From: Planctomycetota bacterium
Lineage (GTDB): Bacteria; Planctomycetota; Planctomycetia; Pirellulales; Pirellulaceae
Assembly (NCBI GenBank): GCA_026692885.1
Contig: JAPLNJ010000369.1
Coordinates: 1-9,372 of the forward strand
Direction of reading: 5' to 3'
DNA: 9,372 nt
Shown: piece after piece, positions 1 to 5,631 of the stretch
Layout: each line of letters begins with the position of its first letter
How positions within the stretch are numbered: position 1 is the stretch's first letter
Translations under genes and position numbers: made by a program
The notes under the pieces: model-generated
What the model was told of the DNA's origin: nothing
Database searches by the model: none
Seen by the model: the letters and a program-made list of their open reading frames with translations, nothing else

Positions 1-365
1 GGCCACTCGGTCATCCTTGATTTCGTAATCGCTCCGCGAGGCAAACCAGAATGGAACAAAATCAGGCATTCGGGAAAACACCAATTCAACGCAGAATCAG
101 ACAAACTGAACACCCCAGGAATGTCCCAATACTGTTCGGCCCGATATTTGCTACTCCGGGTGGCTTTCTGGCAAGCAGGACGGCGACCAGTCCGACCTGT
201 GGCAATGGCTTCCACCCCCGGCGTCCTTCGCTCAGCGGTCTCCCGAACGGTGCCTGGACGAGGCCGATTGGTGGCTCTGGCGGATGTGTGGCCCAGAACC
301 TGTGGCCTTAGCCCAGGGCGGCGTTACGCGGCTAACGACGCTTCGTTCTGCCCGTTAGTTTACGG

Positions 366-394
366 TTGGGGATTTCGGTGCCGGCTGCTATGAT
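366..394 (+). promoter_or_regulatory. Weak sigma-70-like promoter candidate
   Basis: TTGGGG at 366-371 is followed after 17 bases by TATGAT at 389-394, which matches the -10 consensus at five of six positions. The -35 match is poor. The nearest downstream gene is the FKBP gene 320 bases away, so any transcript would have a long leader crossing the repeats at 494-698. This is a consensus match only and could be chance. Confidence 0.2.
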
Positions 395-493
395 ACGTCG
401 CCTTGGCCGGTGGCGAAGGGATGAAGATTCGCCGTGGGGCCTCGATCGTAAGTAACGTCGGCCGAAATTAGTTCCCGGTCTCGCCCGTCAATT

Positions 494-590
494 TGGGGTG
501 GGGTGTTCAGAAATGGCTTTTTGCGGAGCGGGTGCTATCCGTCGTCAAGAGCGGCTGACCGAAAAATGAATTTCTGAGTTCTCGACCCCT
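494..590. repeat. Imperfect inverted repeat, repeat family 'GGGGT...TCAGAAAT'
   Basis: The left arm (494-524) and the reverse complement of the right arm (561-590) share GGGGT, then TCAGAAAT, then a T-rich tail at the same spacing, about 20 of 31 positions in all. A third copy, closer to both arms, lies at 5595-5630 just after nadD. The pair could fold into a long imperfect hairpin. It looks like a dispersed palindromic repeat (REP or MITE type) with no coding capacity. Confidence 0.55.
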
Positions 591-652
591 AGCTGTCGCC
601 GCCGCGTCGAACTTCGGTAAGTTATTTCGACCTAGTTGCTAAGGTTGACTTA

Positions 653-698
653 TCAGGCTGGAAAGCCTGACCTACTTGGATTGCGGCCGGGAGGCCGC
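653..698. repeat. Two adjacent hairpins in the FKBP leader
   Basis: TCAGGCT (653-659) pairs with AGCCTGA (664-670) around the loop GGAA. Directly after it, GCGGCC (683-688) pairs with GGCCGC (693-698) around GGGA. The second hairpin ends 18 bases before the FKBP start codon, next to the ribosome binding site AAAGGA. Its arms, TTGCGGCC and AGGCCGCCT, recur exactly in front of the HAD gene at 6702-6719. Just upstream, 616-628 matches the end of the ~110 bp element found at 1982-1994. The hairpins could be repeat debris or could affect mRNA stability or translation. Confidence 0.55.
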
Positions 699-716
699 CT
701 ACGGAAAGGATGAATC

Positions 717-1487
717 ATGAGACTTCTCGGTTCCACAATGGCTGGCTTGTGTGTGTTGGCCGCTTCGGCCTACGCCCAAAATACGCCTGCTCCTCGCACG
801 CCCCCGGCAGCACCGGCGACGGCTGGCGATCAGAAAAATGTCGCCGTGATCGCCAGTTACGGGATTGGCATGAACATGGGCGGGACCTTCCGAACGGACG
901 GTGTCGACATCGACTTGGACTCGTTCATCCAGGGTGTCAAGGACGGCTTGCAGGGGCAGAAGCCTAAGTTCACGGAACCACAACTCCGCGCGGCTTTCGA
1001 AGCTTTTCAGGCCGACATGCAGGCCAAATCCGAGGCGCGGGCGAAGGCCCAGGGCGCGAAGAACCAACGCGAAGGTCAAACCTTCCTGGCCGCGAACAGG
1101 ACCAAGGCCGGCGTGAAGACCACGAAGAGCGGTCTGCAGTATCAGGTGGTCCGTGCGGGTACGGGAGCAACGCCCAAAGCCACCGATACGGTCAAAGTGC
1201 ATTACGAAGGGTTCCTGGTCGACGGCACGGTCTTCGACAGTTCGGTCAAACGCAAAGAGCCGGCCGTGTTGCAGGTCGACGGCGTGATTCCCGGCTGGAC
1301 CGAAGCGTTGCAGATGATGAAGACCGGTGAGAAGTGGCGGTTGTTCGTCCCGGCGGAACTGGCCTACGGCGCCGACGGCGCGGGAAACGCGATCGGCCCC
1401 AACGCCACGTTGATCTTCGACGTGGAACTGCTGGGGGTGGAACCGCCGACGAAAGCGGCCCCGCCGGATCCCAGCGTGCCGAAGTAG
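717..1487 (+). CDS. Exported FKBP-type peptidyl-prolyl cis-trans isomerase (Mip/FkpA-like)
   Basis: This 256-residue protein should catalyse cis-trans isomerisation of Xaa-Pro bonds and help fold exported proteins. Residues 1-20 form a signal peptide with a likely cleavage site after AYA, so it acts outside the cytoplasmic membrane. A Pro/Ala-rich linker (22-37) leads to an FKBP N-terminal-type helical dimerisation region (about 40-125), then the FKBP domain (about 140-242). Active-site positions known from FKBP12 are present: Tyr163, Phe173-Asp174, Val190-Ile191, Trp194, Tyr217 and Phe234. Length and layout match Mip/FkpA-type enzymes. AAAGGA at 705-710 lies six bases before the ATG and supports this start. 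The C-terminal tail (243-256) is Pro-rich and probably disordered. The gene stands alone, with repeat-rich spacers on both sides. Confidence 0.93.
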   Translation: MRLLGSTMAGLCVLAASAYAQNTPAPRTPPAAPATAGDQKNVAVIASYGIGMNMGGTFRTDGVDIDLDSFIQGVKDGLQGQKPKFTEPQLRAAFEAFQADMQAKSEARAKAQGAKNQREGQTFLAANRTKAGVKTTKSGLQYQVVRAGTGATPKATDTVKVHYEGFLVDGTVFDSSVKRKEPAVLQVDGVIPGWTEALQMMKTGEKWRLFVPAELAYGADGAGNAIGPNATLIFDVELLGVEPPTKAAPPDPSVPK

Positions 1488-1524
1488 CGGAAGGTCGCTC
1501 GGGTCACGAGGCTCTGCCCCGTAA

Positions 1525-1634
1525 GGCGAGCGGCAGGAAATAACTTACCCGTAGGGCGGCCTTTCCAGGCCGATCGGGACGGTCTTGGAAGACCATCCTA
1601 CATTAAGTTGGGTAAGTATTCCCTGCCGCTCGCC
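1525..1634. repeat. ~110 bp palindromic element, copy 1 (MITE/REP-like)
   Basis: The ends are inverted repeats of about 25 bases: 1525-1550 against 1610-1634, differing by one indel and one substitution. Inside, 1551-1572 and 1579-1600 form a second, weaker inverted pair whose differences are mostly transitions, so G-U pairing would keep an RNA hairpin intact. Two small perfect palindromes also sit inside (GGCC...GGCC and GGTCTT...AAGACC). A second copy with about 80% identity lies at 1896-2006 in the same orientation. TAA occurs on both flanks (1522-1524 and 1635-1637), a possible 3 bp target duplication. It begins 37 bases after the FKBP stop, so in RNA it could also protect or end that transcript. 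Confidence 0.75.
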
Positions 1635-1647
1635 TAACCCACTGGAC

Positions 1648-1664
1648 GCGAGGCTCCGCCTCGC
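1648..1664. repeat. Perfect short hairpin, 7 bp stem
   Basis: GCGAGGC (1648-1654) pairs with GCCTCGC (1658-1664) around the loop TCC. A degenerate relative lies at 1507-1520 on the other side of the ~110 bp element, so the element is bracketed by two related palindromes. No T-run follows, so it is not a typical intrinsic terminator. Confidence 0.5.
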
Positions 1665-1667
1665 AAT

Positions 1668-1836
1668 GCCTTGATCATAATGTTACGCAAAACGCTAGCA
1701 GCAGGAGGTTAGGGTGGCTGGGGCAGAGTGCACCGAAGCCCCAGAAACCGGGGACTGGGGCTTCGCTTAGGCTCAGCCACCAGCCACCCGAATCATTGCC
1801 AGCACCGACAGCCGTGCGCAACATTACGATCAGGGC
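1668..1836. repeat. ~170 bp inverted-repeat element (MITE-like)
   Basis: The terminal 21 bases, 1668-1688 and the reverse complement of 1816-1836, agree at 18 of 21 positions. A second inner pair is perfect: GGGTGGCTGG at 1712-1721 with CCAGCCACCC at 1780-1789. At the centre is a perfect 11 bp stem, 1734-1744 with 1755-1765, around a 10-base loop. The whole unit can fold into one long interrupted hairpin. It encodes no credible protein, shows no transposase, and is distinct from the ~110 bp element on each side. A non-autonomous mobile element or an inverted pair of insertion-sequence ends would explain it. Confidence 0.65.
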
Positions 1837-1876
1837 CGCCGACAAGGTAGTGCGTTGCCAGGCAGGCTGGTGCTTG

Positions 1877-1893
1877 GTGGGCGCAGCCCACCC
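1877..1893. repeat. Short perfect hairpin beside element copy 2
   Basis: GGTGGGC (1877-1883) pairs with GCCCACC (1887-1893), or shifted by one base, around a three-base loop. Its right arm is part of a 10-base direct repeat, GCCCACCCTA, at 1886-1895 and 2000-2009, which brackets the second ~110 bp element. Confidence 0.45.
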
Positions 1894-1895
1894 TA

Positions 1896-2006
1896 GGCGA
1901 GCGGCAGGAAATAATTTGCCCGCAGGTCGGCCTTCCCGGGCCAATCGGGACGGACTGGGAAGACCATCCTACATTGAGTTGGGTAAGTTATTTCCTGTTG
2001 CCCACC
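1896..2006. repeat. ~110 bp palindromic element, copy 2
   Basis: This copy matches the element at 1525-1634 along its length, with the same left end, the same central block and GGGTAAGTTATTTCCTG near the right end. The last ten or so bases differ: the expected inverted end is replaced by a sequence that repeats the left flank (GCCCACCCTA at 1886-1895 and 2000-2009). It ends about 58 bases before the cutA start, so it probably lies within the cutA leader or promoter region. Confidence 0.7.
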
Positions 2007-2064
2007 CTACACCTTGTGCAAGCATCGTGGCCGACTTGATTCTTTCACAGCCTCGGAGCGTCGC

Positions 2065-2397
2065 ATGCCTTCCGTCATCCAGGTTGTGACTACGACAGCC
2101 ACTCAGTCGGACGCAGAGAAGATTGCGGCGGCGCTGGTCCAGCAACGGCTGGCAGCCTGCGTCCAGGTCAGTGGGCCGGTGCGTAGTTGCTACCGCTGGC
2201 AGGGCGCGATCGAGACGGCCGAGGAATGGCAGTGCACGATCAAGACCACGCAGGAAGCCTACGGGCACGTCGAACAGGCGATCCGCCAGCTGCATCCGTA
2301 TGAAGTGCCGGAGATTCTGGCCCTGCCGATCGTGACCGGGAGCCAGAGCTACCTGGACTGGCTCACGCAGCAAGTGACCATTCCGCCTCCAAGCTGA
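2065..2397 (+). CDS. cutA: CutA1-family divalent-ion tolerance protein
   Basis: This 110-residue protein has the length of CutA1, a small, very stable trimeric cytoplasmic protein with a ferredoxin-like fold related to PII signalling proteins. The family is named for copper tolerance, but its exact biochemical role is unsettled. Recognisable blocks, in order, are the N-terminal strand VIQVVTT, the DAEKIAAALVQQRLAACVQ helix and turn (16-34), YRWQG (43-47) and the strongly conserved HPYEVPEI (77-84). The ATG at 2065 is preferred because GGAG (2055-2058) lies six bases upstream and the N-terminus then matches the family. A TTG at 2014 would add 17 unrelated residues. The gene converges with priA across a 132-base gap. 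Confidence 0.93.
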   Translation: MPSVIQVVTTTATQSDAEKIAAALVQQRLAACVQVSGPVRSCYRWQGAIETAEEWQCTIKTTQEAYGHVEQAIRQLHPYEVPEILALPIVTGSQSYLDWLTQQVTIPPPS

Positions 2398-2426
2398 CAG
2401 TGTCCTCTCGGCGGCCGTGCGCGCGA

Positions 2427-2442
2427 CGAAGAATCGTCTTCG
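2427..2442. repeat. Small hairpin between convergent cutA and priA
   Basis: CGAAGA (2427-2432) pairs with TCTTCG (2437-2442) around ATCG. It lies 30 bases past the cutA stop in the convergent gap, where a bidirectional terminator would be expected. There is no T-run on either side, so the terminator role is only suggested by position. Confidence 0.3.
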
Positions 2443-2529
2443 CGGGGAGGGGCGAGGAAAGATCCGCGGCTGGTTTCCAGGTCCGGGTCGGCGGAGGTTC
2501 GTCGATAGGTCGTGTTCGTCGCGACTGGT

Positions 2530-4815
2530 TCACAGCAAATCCAACGGGTCCACATCCACGATCCACTGAATCTCGTCGACCGTTTTCAAAGCCTCGGTGG
2601 TTTGACGCACAATCCGCCGCATCAGGTCACGATCCTGGCCCTGCACCAGCGTGTGGAATCGGAACTTGCCCCGCAGTTTGGCCAACGGCGCTGGGGCCGG
2701 ACCGAGAATCCGCACGTCCGCCTGCAGCCCGGTGGCGGCCTCGCGCAGCCGCTCAGCGACCTGTTCGGCAAAACGCTCCGTGCTGTCTTCCTGCGGCCCA
2801 CGCACCACGATCCGGATCATGGCCGCGGCCGGCGGATAGCCATATTCCTTGCGAATCGGCAGTTCCTGATTGGCAAAGGCGACAAAGTCGTGCCGGATCG
2901 CCGCCTCGATCGCCGGATGTTCGGGACTGAAGGTCTGCACCAGCACCCGGCCGCCCTTGTCGCCGCGGCCCGTGCGGCCGGCGACTTGCGTCACTAACTG
3001 GAAGGTGCGTTCGGCAGCGCGGAAGTCCGGAAAATGCAGGGCCCCGTCCGCGTTGATCACGCCAACCAAGGTGACATTGGGGAAATCCAGCCCCTTAGCA
3101 ATCATCTGCGTGCCGAACAGGATCTTGACTTCGCCCGACCGGAATCGCTCGAAGGCTTGCTCGTGGCTGCCGGGTTTTTGCATGCTGTCCGAATCCATCC
3201 GCAAGCACCCGGCCTGCGGGAATCGCTCACCGATTTCCTGCTCCAACCGCTGGGTACCCAAGCCGGCGTAGCGAATGCCTGCGAAGCGGCACTCCGGGCA
3301 GATCTCCGGCGGCTGGATGGTGTAATCACAGTAGTGGCAGATGGCTTTGTTGTCCTGGCGGTGATGCGTCAACGCGATATCGCAGTTCTGGCAACGGACC
3401 ACGTGTCCGCAGGCCGGGCACTGGATGCTGGTCGAGTAGCCGCGTCGATTCAGCAGCAAGATCACTTGCCCGCCCTCCCGCAGCGACTCGTCAATCGCTT
3501 GCCGCAGTTGGCGACTGATTGCACCCCGACCGCCGTGGCTTTGAAACTCGGCCCGCAGGTCGATCGTCTCCACGGCCGGCAGCGGCCGATCCAGCACGCG
3601 TTTGGGCAACTCGACCAACCGGAACTCACCGGTCAGCGCTCGTTGCCAACTCTCCAGTGACGGCGTGGCTGAACCGAGCACCAGTGGGATGTTTTCGGCG
3701 CGCGCCCGCTGCAACGCCACTTCACGAGCGTGGTAATGCGGCGCCGAGTCCTGCTTGAACGAGCCGTCATGTTCTTCGTCCAGCACGATCATGCCCAGGT
3801 GCGGTGTGGGGGCGAACACGGCGCTGCGGGCTCCGACGACCACCTGGATCTCGCCGCGGGCGATCCGTTGCCAATGCCAATGCCGCTCCACGTCGGACAA
3901 GTGGCTGTGCAGGACAGCCACGTGTTCGAAGCGCGAGCGAAACCGTTGCTTGGTCTGCGGCGTCAGGCTGATTTCCGGCACCAGCACGATGGCTTGGCGG
4001 CCAAAGCTGATCGTCTCTTCGATCGCGCGGATGTAAACTTCCGTCTTGCCGCTGCCCGTGACGCCATGCAGCAACACGGTCTCGTGCCGCGGGGCGTGCA
4101 ACGCTGCGCCAATGACGTCCAACGCACGTTGCTGATCCGCATTCAGCGACAACTGCGTCTCGCGCCGTAGCGGTTGCTCCTCGACCTCCGCATGCTGTAC
4201 CCGACGGACCTCGGCCCGCAGCAGATTCTTGGCCCGCAGCCCGTTGATTGGTAAGAACGAGCATTTCGCGGCTTGGGCCAGTTGCTGCGGCGTGAGCGGT
4301 TTCGGCGAGGCGGCCAGAAGCTTGAGCACTTGCGCCTGCTTGGGCGGAAGTTTCAGGTGCGTGAGCTTCGCCACCACGTGCGTCGGTACGCTCAGGAAAG
4401 TGACTTCGCGCGTGCCCGCTTGCCCGCGAACGCCGGCTGGCAAAACGGCTTCCAGCACCTGTCCCCAGGGGCACAGGTAATACTCGGACATCCACTGCGT
4501 AAGTCGCAGCATGGCGGGCGGCAACAACTCGCGTGAATCGACGGACGCCTGGACATCTTTCAACTGTCGGCTGCCGGCCTTCCGGTACTCCACACCCACG
4601 CAGTAGGCGGTCAGAAAACGGTTACCGCGACCCAAGGGCACACTCACCCGGCGGCCCGCGGTGACCTCCGTTCGTAGAGTCTCCGGGACTCGATAGTCGA
4701 ACGGGCCGAACGGTGGCTCGGCAAACACGACGGTCGCCACGAGTTGCTCTTCGGCCTCGTCCAGTTCCCACTGCGGGGGTGTGGTCGAAAATAGATCCTG
4801 TTGTCGCTTATTCAT
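2530..4815 (-). CDS. priA: Primosomal protein N', replication restart helicase PriA
   Basis: PriA is a superfamily 2, 3'-to-5' DNA helicase that recognises stalled forks and D-loops and reloads the replicative helicase. At 761 residues the protein is full length. It shows the N-terminal 3'-DNA-binding domain (about 25-130), a winged-helix region, Walker A GVTGSGKT (251-258), the DEEH box (346-349), GSATPSLES (381-389), the later helicase motifs GTQMIAKGLDFP (568-579) and VAGRTGRG (611-618), and a C-terminal domain. Eight cysteines for two zinc sites are all present: 466, 469, 475, 478, 493, 496, 506 and 509. No key residue is missing. The chosen ATG gives a short polar N-terminal extension before the first domain; the ribosome binding site there is weak. 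It is transcribed divergently from nadD across 166 bases. Confidence 0.97.
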   Translation of the reverse strand: MNKRQQDLFSTTPPQWELDEAEEQLVATVVFAEPPFGPFDYRVPETLRTEVTAGRRVSVPLGRGNRFLTAYCVGVEYRKAGSRQLKDVQASVDSRELLPPAMLRLTQWMSEYYLCPWGQVLEAVLPAGVRGQAGTREVTFLSVPTHVVAKLTHLKLPPKQAQVLKLLAASPKPLTPQQLAQAAKCSFLPINGLRAKNLLRAEVRRVQHAEVEEQPLRRETQLSLNADQQRALDVIGAALHAPRHETVLLHGVTGSGKTEVYIRAIEETISFGRQAIVLVPEISLTPQTKQRFRSRFEHVAVLHSHLSDVERHWHWQRIARGEIQVVVGARSAVFAPTPHLGMIVLDEEHDGSFKQDSAPHYHAREVALQRARAENIPLVLGSATPSLESWQRALTGEFRLVELPKRVLDRPLPAVETIDLRAEFQSHGGRGAISRQLRQAIDESLREGGQVILLLNRRGYSTSIQCPACGHVVRCQNCDIALTHHRQDNKAICHYCDYTIQPPEICPECRFAGIRYAGLGTQRLEQEIGERFPQAGCLRMDSDSMQKPGSHEQAFERFRSGEVKILFGTQMIAKGLDFPNVTLVGVINADGALHFPDFRAAERTFQLVTQVAGRTGRGDKGGRVLVQTFSPEHPAIEAAIRHDFVAFANQELPIRKEYGYPPAAAMIRIVVRGPQEDSTERFAEQVAERLREAATGLQADVRILGPAPAPLAKLRGKFRFHTLVQGQDRDLMRRIVRQTTEALKTVDEIQWIVDVDPLDLL

Positions 4816-4884
4816 CGTCTCGTGGAATTAGGCCAAATTGATTCACGCGGATATACGGGAGGGAGATTTGAGGGCAAGAAGATT

Positions 4885-4908
4885 GGTGACGGATGATGGG
4901 TCGTCACC
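4885..4908. promoter_or_regulatory. Inverted repeat in the priA-nadD divergent region
   Basis: GGTGACG (4885-4891) and CGTCACC (4902-4908) form a perfect 7 bp dyad with a 10-base spacer in the 166-base gap between divergent priA and nadD. It abuts the -35 candidate at 4909-4914, a position that would suit an operator. Against this, the 14-mer GTGACAAGGTGACG on the minus strand (4902-4915) also occurs at 7608-7621, so the sequence may be repeat debris. Confidence 0.35.
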
Positions 4909-4936
4909 TTGTCACTCCCGCCCTGCCGGTTACCAT
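4909..4936 (+). promoter_or_regulatory. Promoter candidate for nadD
   Basis: TTGTCA (4909-4914) matches the -35 consensus at five of six positions. After 16 bases TACCAT (4931-4936) matches the -10 consensus at four of six. Transcription would start about 40 bases before the nadD ATG, a normal leader length. The weak -10 keeps confidence low. Confidence 0.3.
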
Positions 4937-4981
4937 AGCAGACTGACGATTCCGAGGGCAGACGGCAGAGGCTGAAGCACG

Positions 4982-5593
4982 ATGCGGTTGGGCATTTTTG
5001 GCGGTACTTTCGATCCGGTTCACTACGGGCACTTGCTGTTGGCGGAGCAATGCCGTGAACAGTGCCGGTTGGACCGTGTCTGGTTCGTTCCGGCAGCGGT
5101 TCCACCGCACAAGGCCGACCGCACGCTCACGCCGGCCACCAAGCGAATCGAGATGCTGAAACTGGCGATTGCGGGGCACGAGGCGTTCCAAGTCTCGACA
5201 CTGGAAATCGAGCGGGGCGGTCTGAGCTACACGCTGGACACGCTGTTGGCCATCCGCAGTCAACAGCCCGACGCCGAGTTATTCTTCCTGATGGGCGCGG
5301 ATTCGCTGCGAGATCTACCGACGTGGTGGGAACCAGCCAGGATCTGCCAATTGGCCACGCCGGTGGTCGTGCGTCGGCGCGGTGCGCCGGAGCCGAATCT
5401 CGGCGTACTGACGCCGCTGGTGTCGGCCGAACGACTGCAGGAAATCCGCGGCTGCCAGGTCCAGATGCCGGTCGTGGAGTTCAGCAGCACGGCGATTCGC
5501 CAAGCTGTGGCGGCGGGTTGTAGCTTCCGATATCAGACGCCGCGAGCCGTCGAGAAGTACCTGGAGACCCACGGACTCTACCGCCAGCCCTGA
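4982..5593 (+). CDS. nadD: Nicotinate-nucleotide adenylyltransferase NadD
   Basis: NadD transfers AMP from ATP to nicotinate mononucleotide to make deamido-NAD, the step before NAD synthetase, in the cytoplasm. The 203-residue length is typical. It is a single Rossmann-like nucleotidyltransferase domain with the signature GGTFDPVHYGH (7-17), whose His residues bind ATP phosphates, PPHK (41-44), SYTLDTL (82-88), GADSL with a following Trp-Trp (105-116), and the C-terminal SSTAIR motif (168-173). All key motifs are intact. GAGG (4968-4971) ten bases upstream serves as ribosome binding site. Many bacteria place nadD near obgE, proA or rsfS; none of those is visible here. The stop is followed within two bases by a dispersed repeat copy (5595-5630). 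Confidence 0.96.
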   Translation: MRLGIFGGTFDPVHYGHLLLAEQCREQCRLDRVWFVPAAVPPHKADRTLTPATKRIEMLKLAIAGHEAFQVSTLEIERGGLSYTLDTLLAIRSQQPDAELFFLMGADSLRDLPTWWEPARICQLATPVVVRRRGAPEPNLGVLTPLVSAERLQEIRGCQVQMPVVEFSSTAIRQAVAAGCSFRYQTPRAVEKYLETHGLYRQP

Positions 5594-5594
5594 G

Positions 5595-5630
5595 TGGGGT
5601 CGGGTGTTCAGAAATTTATTCTTCGCCGGG
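5595..5630 (+). repeat. Dispersed repeat copy at the nadD-amidohydrolase junction
   Basis: TGGGGTCGGGTGTTCAGAAA begins at 5595 and matches 494-513 at all but one position. The following T-rich part matches the reverse complement of 561-590. The copy fills the space from the nadD stop to the first codons of the truncated amidohydrolase. Read in the amidohydrolase frame, it is open but gives an unrelated peptide that changes at once into family-like sequence (PGMRFTDWI). Confidence 0.6.
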
Positions 5631-5631
5631 C

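Larger units (their letters stand above)
1..716. other. Intergenic region with no supported gene
   Basis: No reading frame here combines a start, a ribosome binding site and recognisable protein content. One plus-strand frame stays open from 110 to a TAG at 356-358. It has a protein-like look, with several Trp, Asp and Glu residues, but no usable start near its beginning and no family I recognise, so at most it is a decayed remnant. The rest holds an inverted repeat at 494-590, paired hairpins at 653-698 in front of the FKBP gene, a small inverted repeat (GGCGAA at 412-417 against TTCGCC at 428-433) and a weak promoter candidate at 366-394. The region is probably repeat-rich spacer. Confidence 0.6.

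Noticed and set aside
110..358. Open plus-strand frame with protein-like composition and no start codon
   Set aside because: It is about 80 codons, bounded by stops, with no usable start near its beginning and no recognised domain. A decayed gene remnant is possible but cannot be supported.
51..393. Two overlapping small plus-strand frames (51-311 and 121-393)
   Set aside because: They have no ribosome binding site, unusual Pro/Arg/Gly-rich composition and no recognisable content, and they overlap each other in different frames.
699..1202. Minus-strand reading frame of 167 codons opposite the FKBP gene
   Set aside because: It is a shadow of a gene with complete active-site residues, signal peptide and ribosome binding site; its Arg/Leu-rich composition is typical of GC-rich antisense frames.
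1675..1944. 89-codon minus-strand frame in the intergenic gap
   Set aside because: It lies almost wholly in inverted-repeat elements, which explain its sequence; it has no plausible ribosome binding site or protein family.
2014..2064. Upstream TTG start for cutA
   Set aside because: It adds 17 residues unlike the family, whereas the ATG at 2065 has GGAG six bases upstream and gives the usual CutA1 length.
3767..4495. 242-codon minus-strand frame inside priA
   Set aside because: It is on the same strand as priA but in another frame, without motifs, while the priA frame carries Walker A and DEEH boxes in this stretch.
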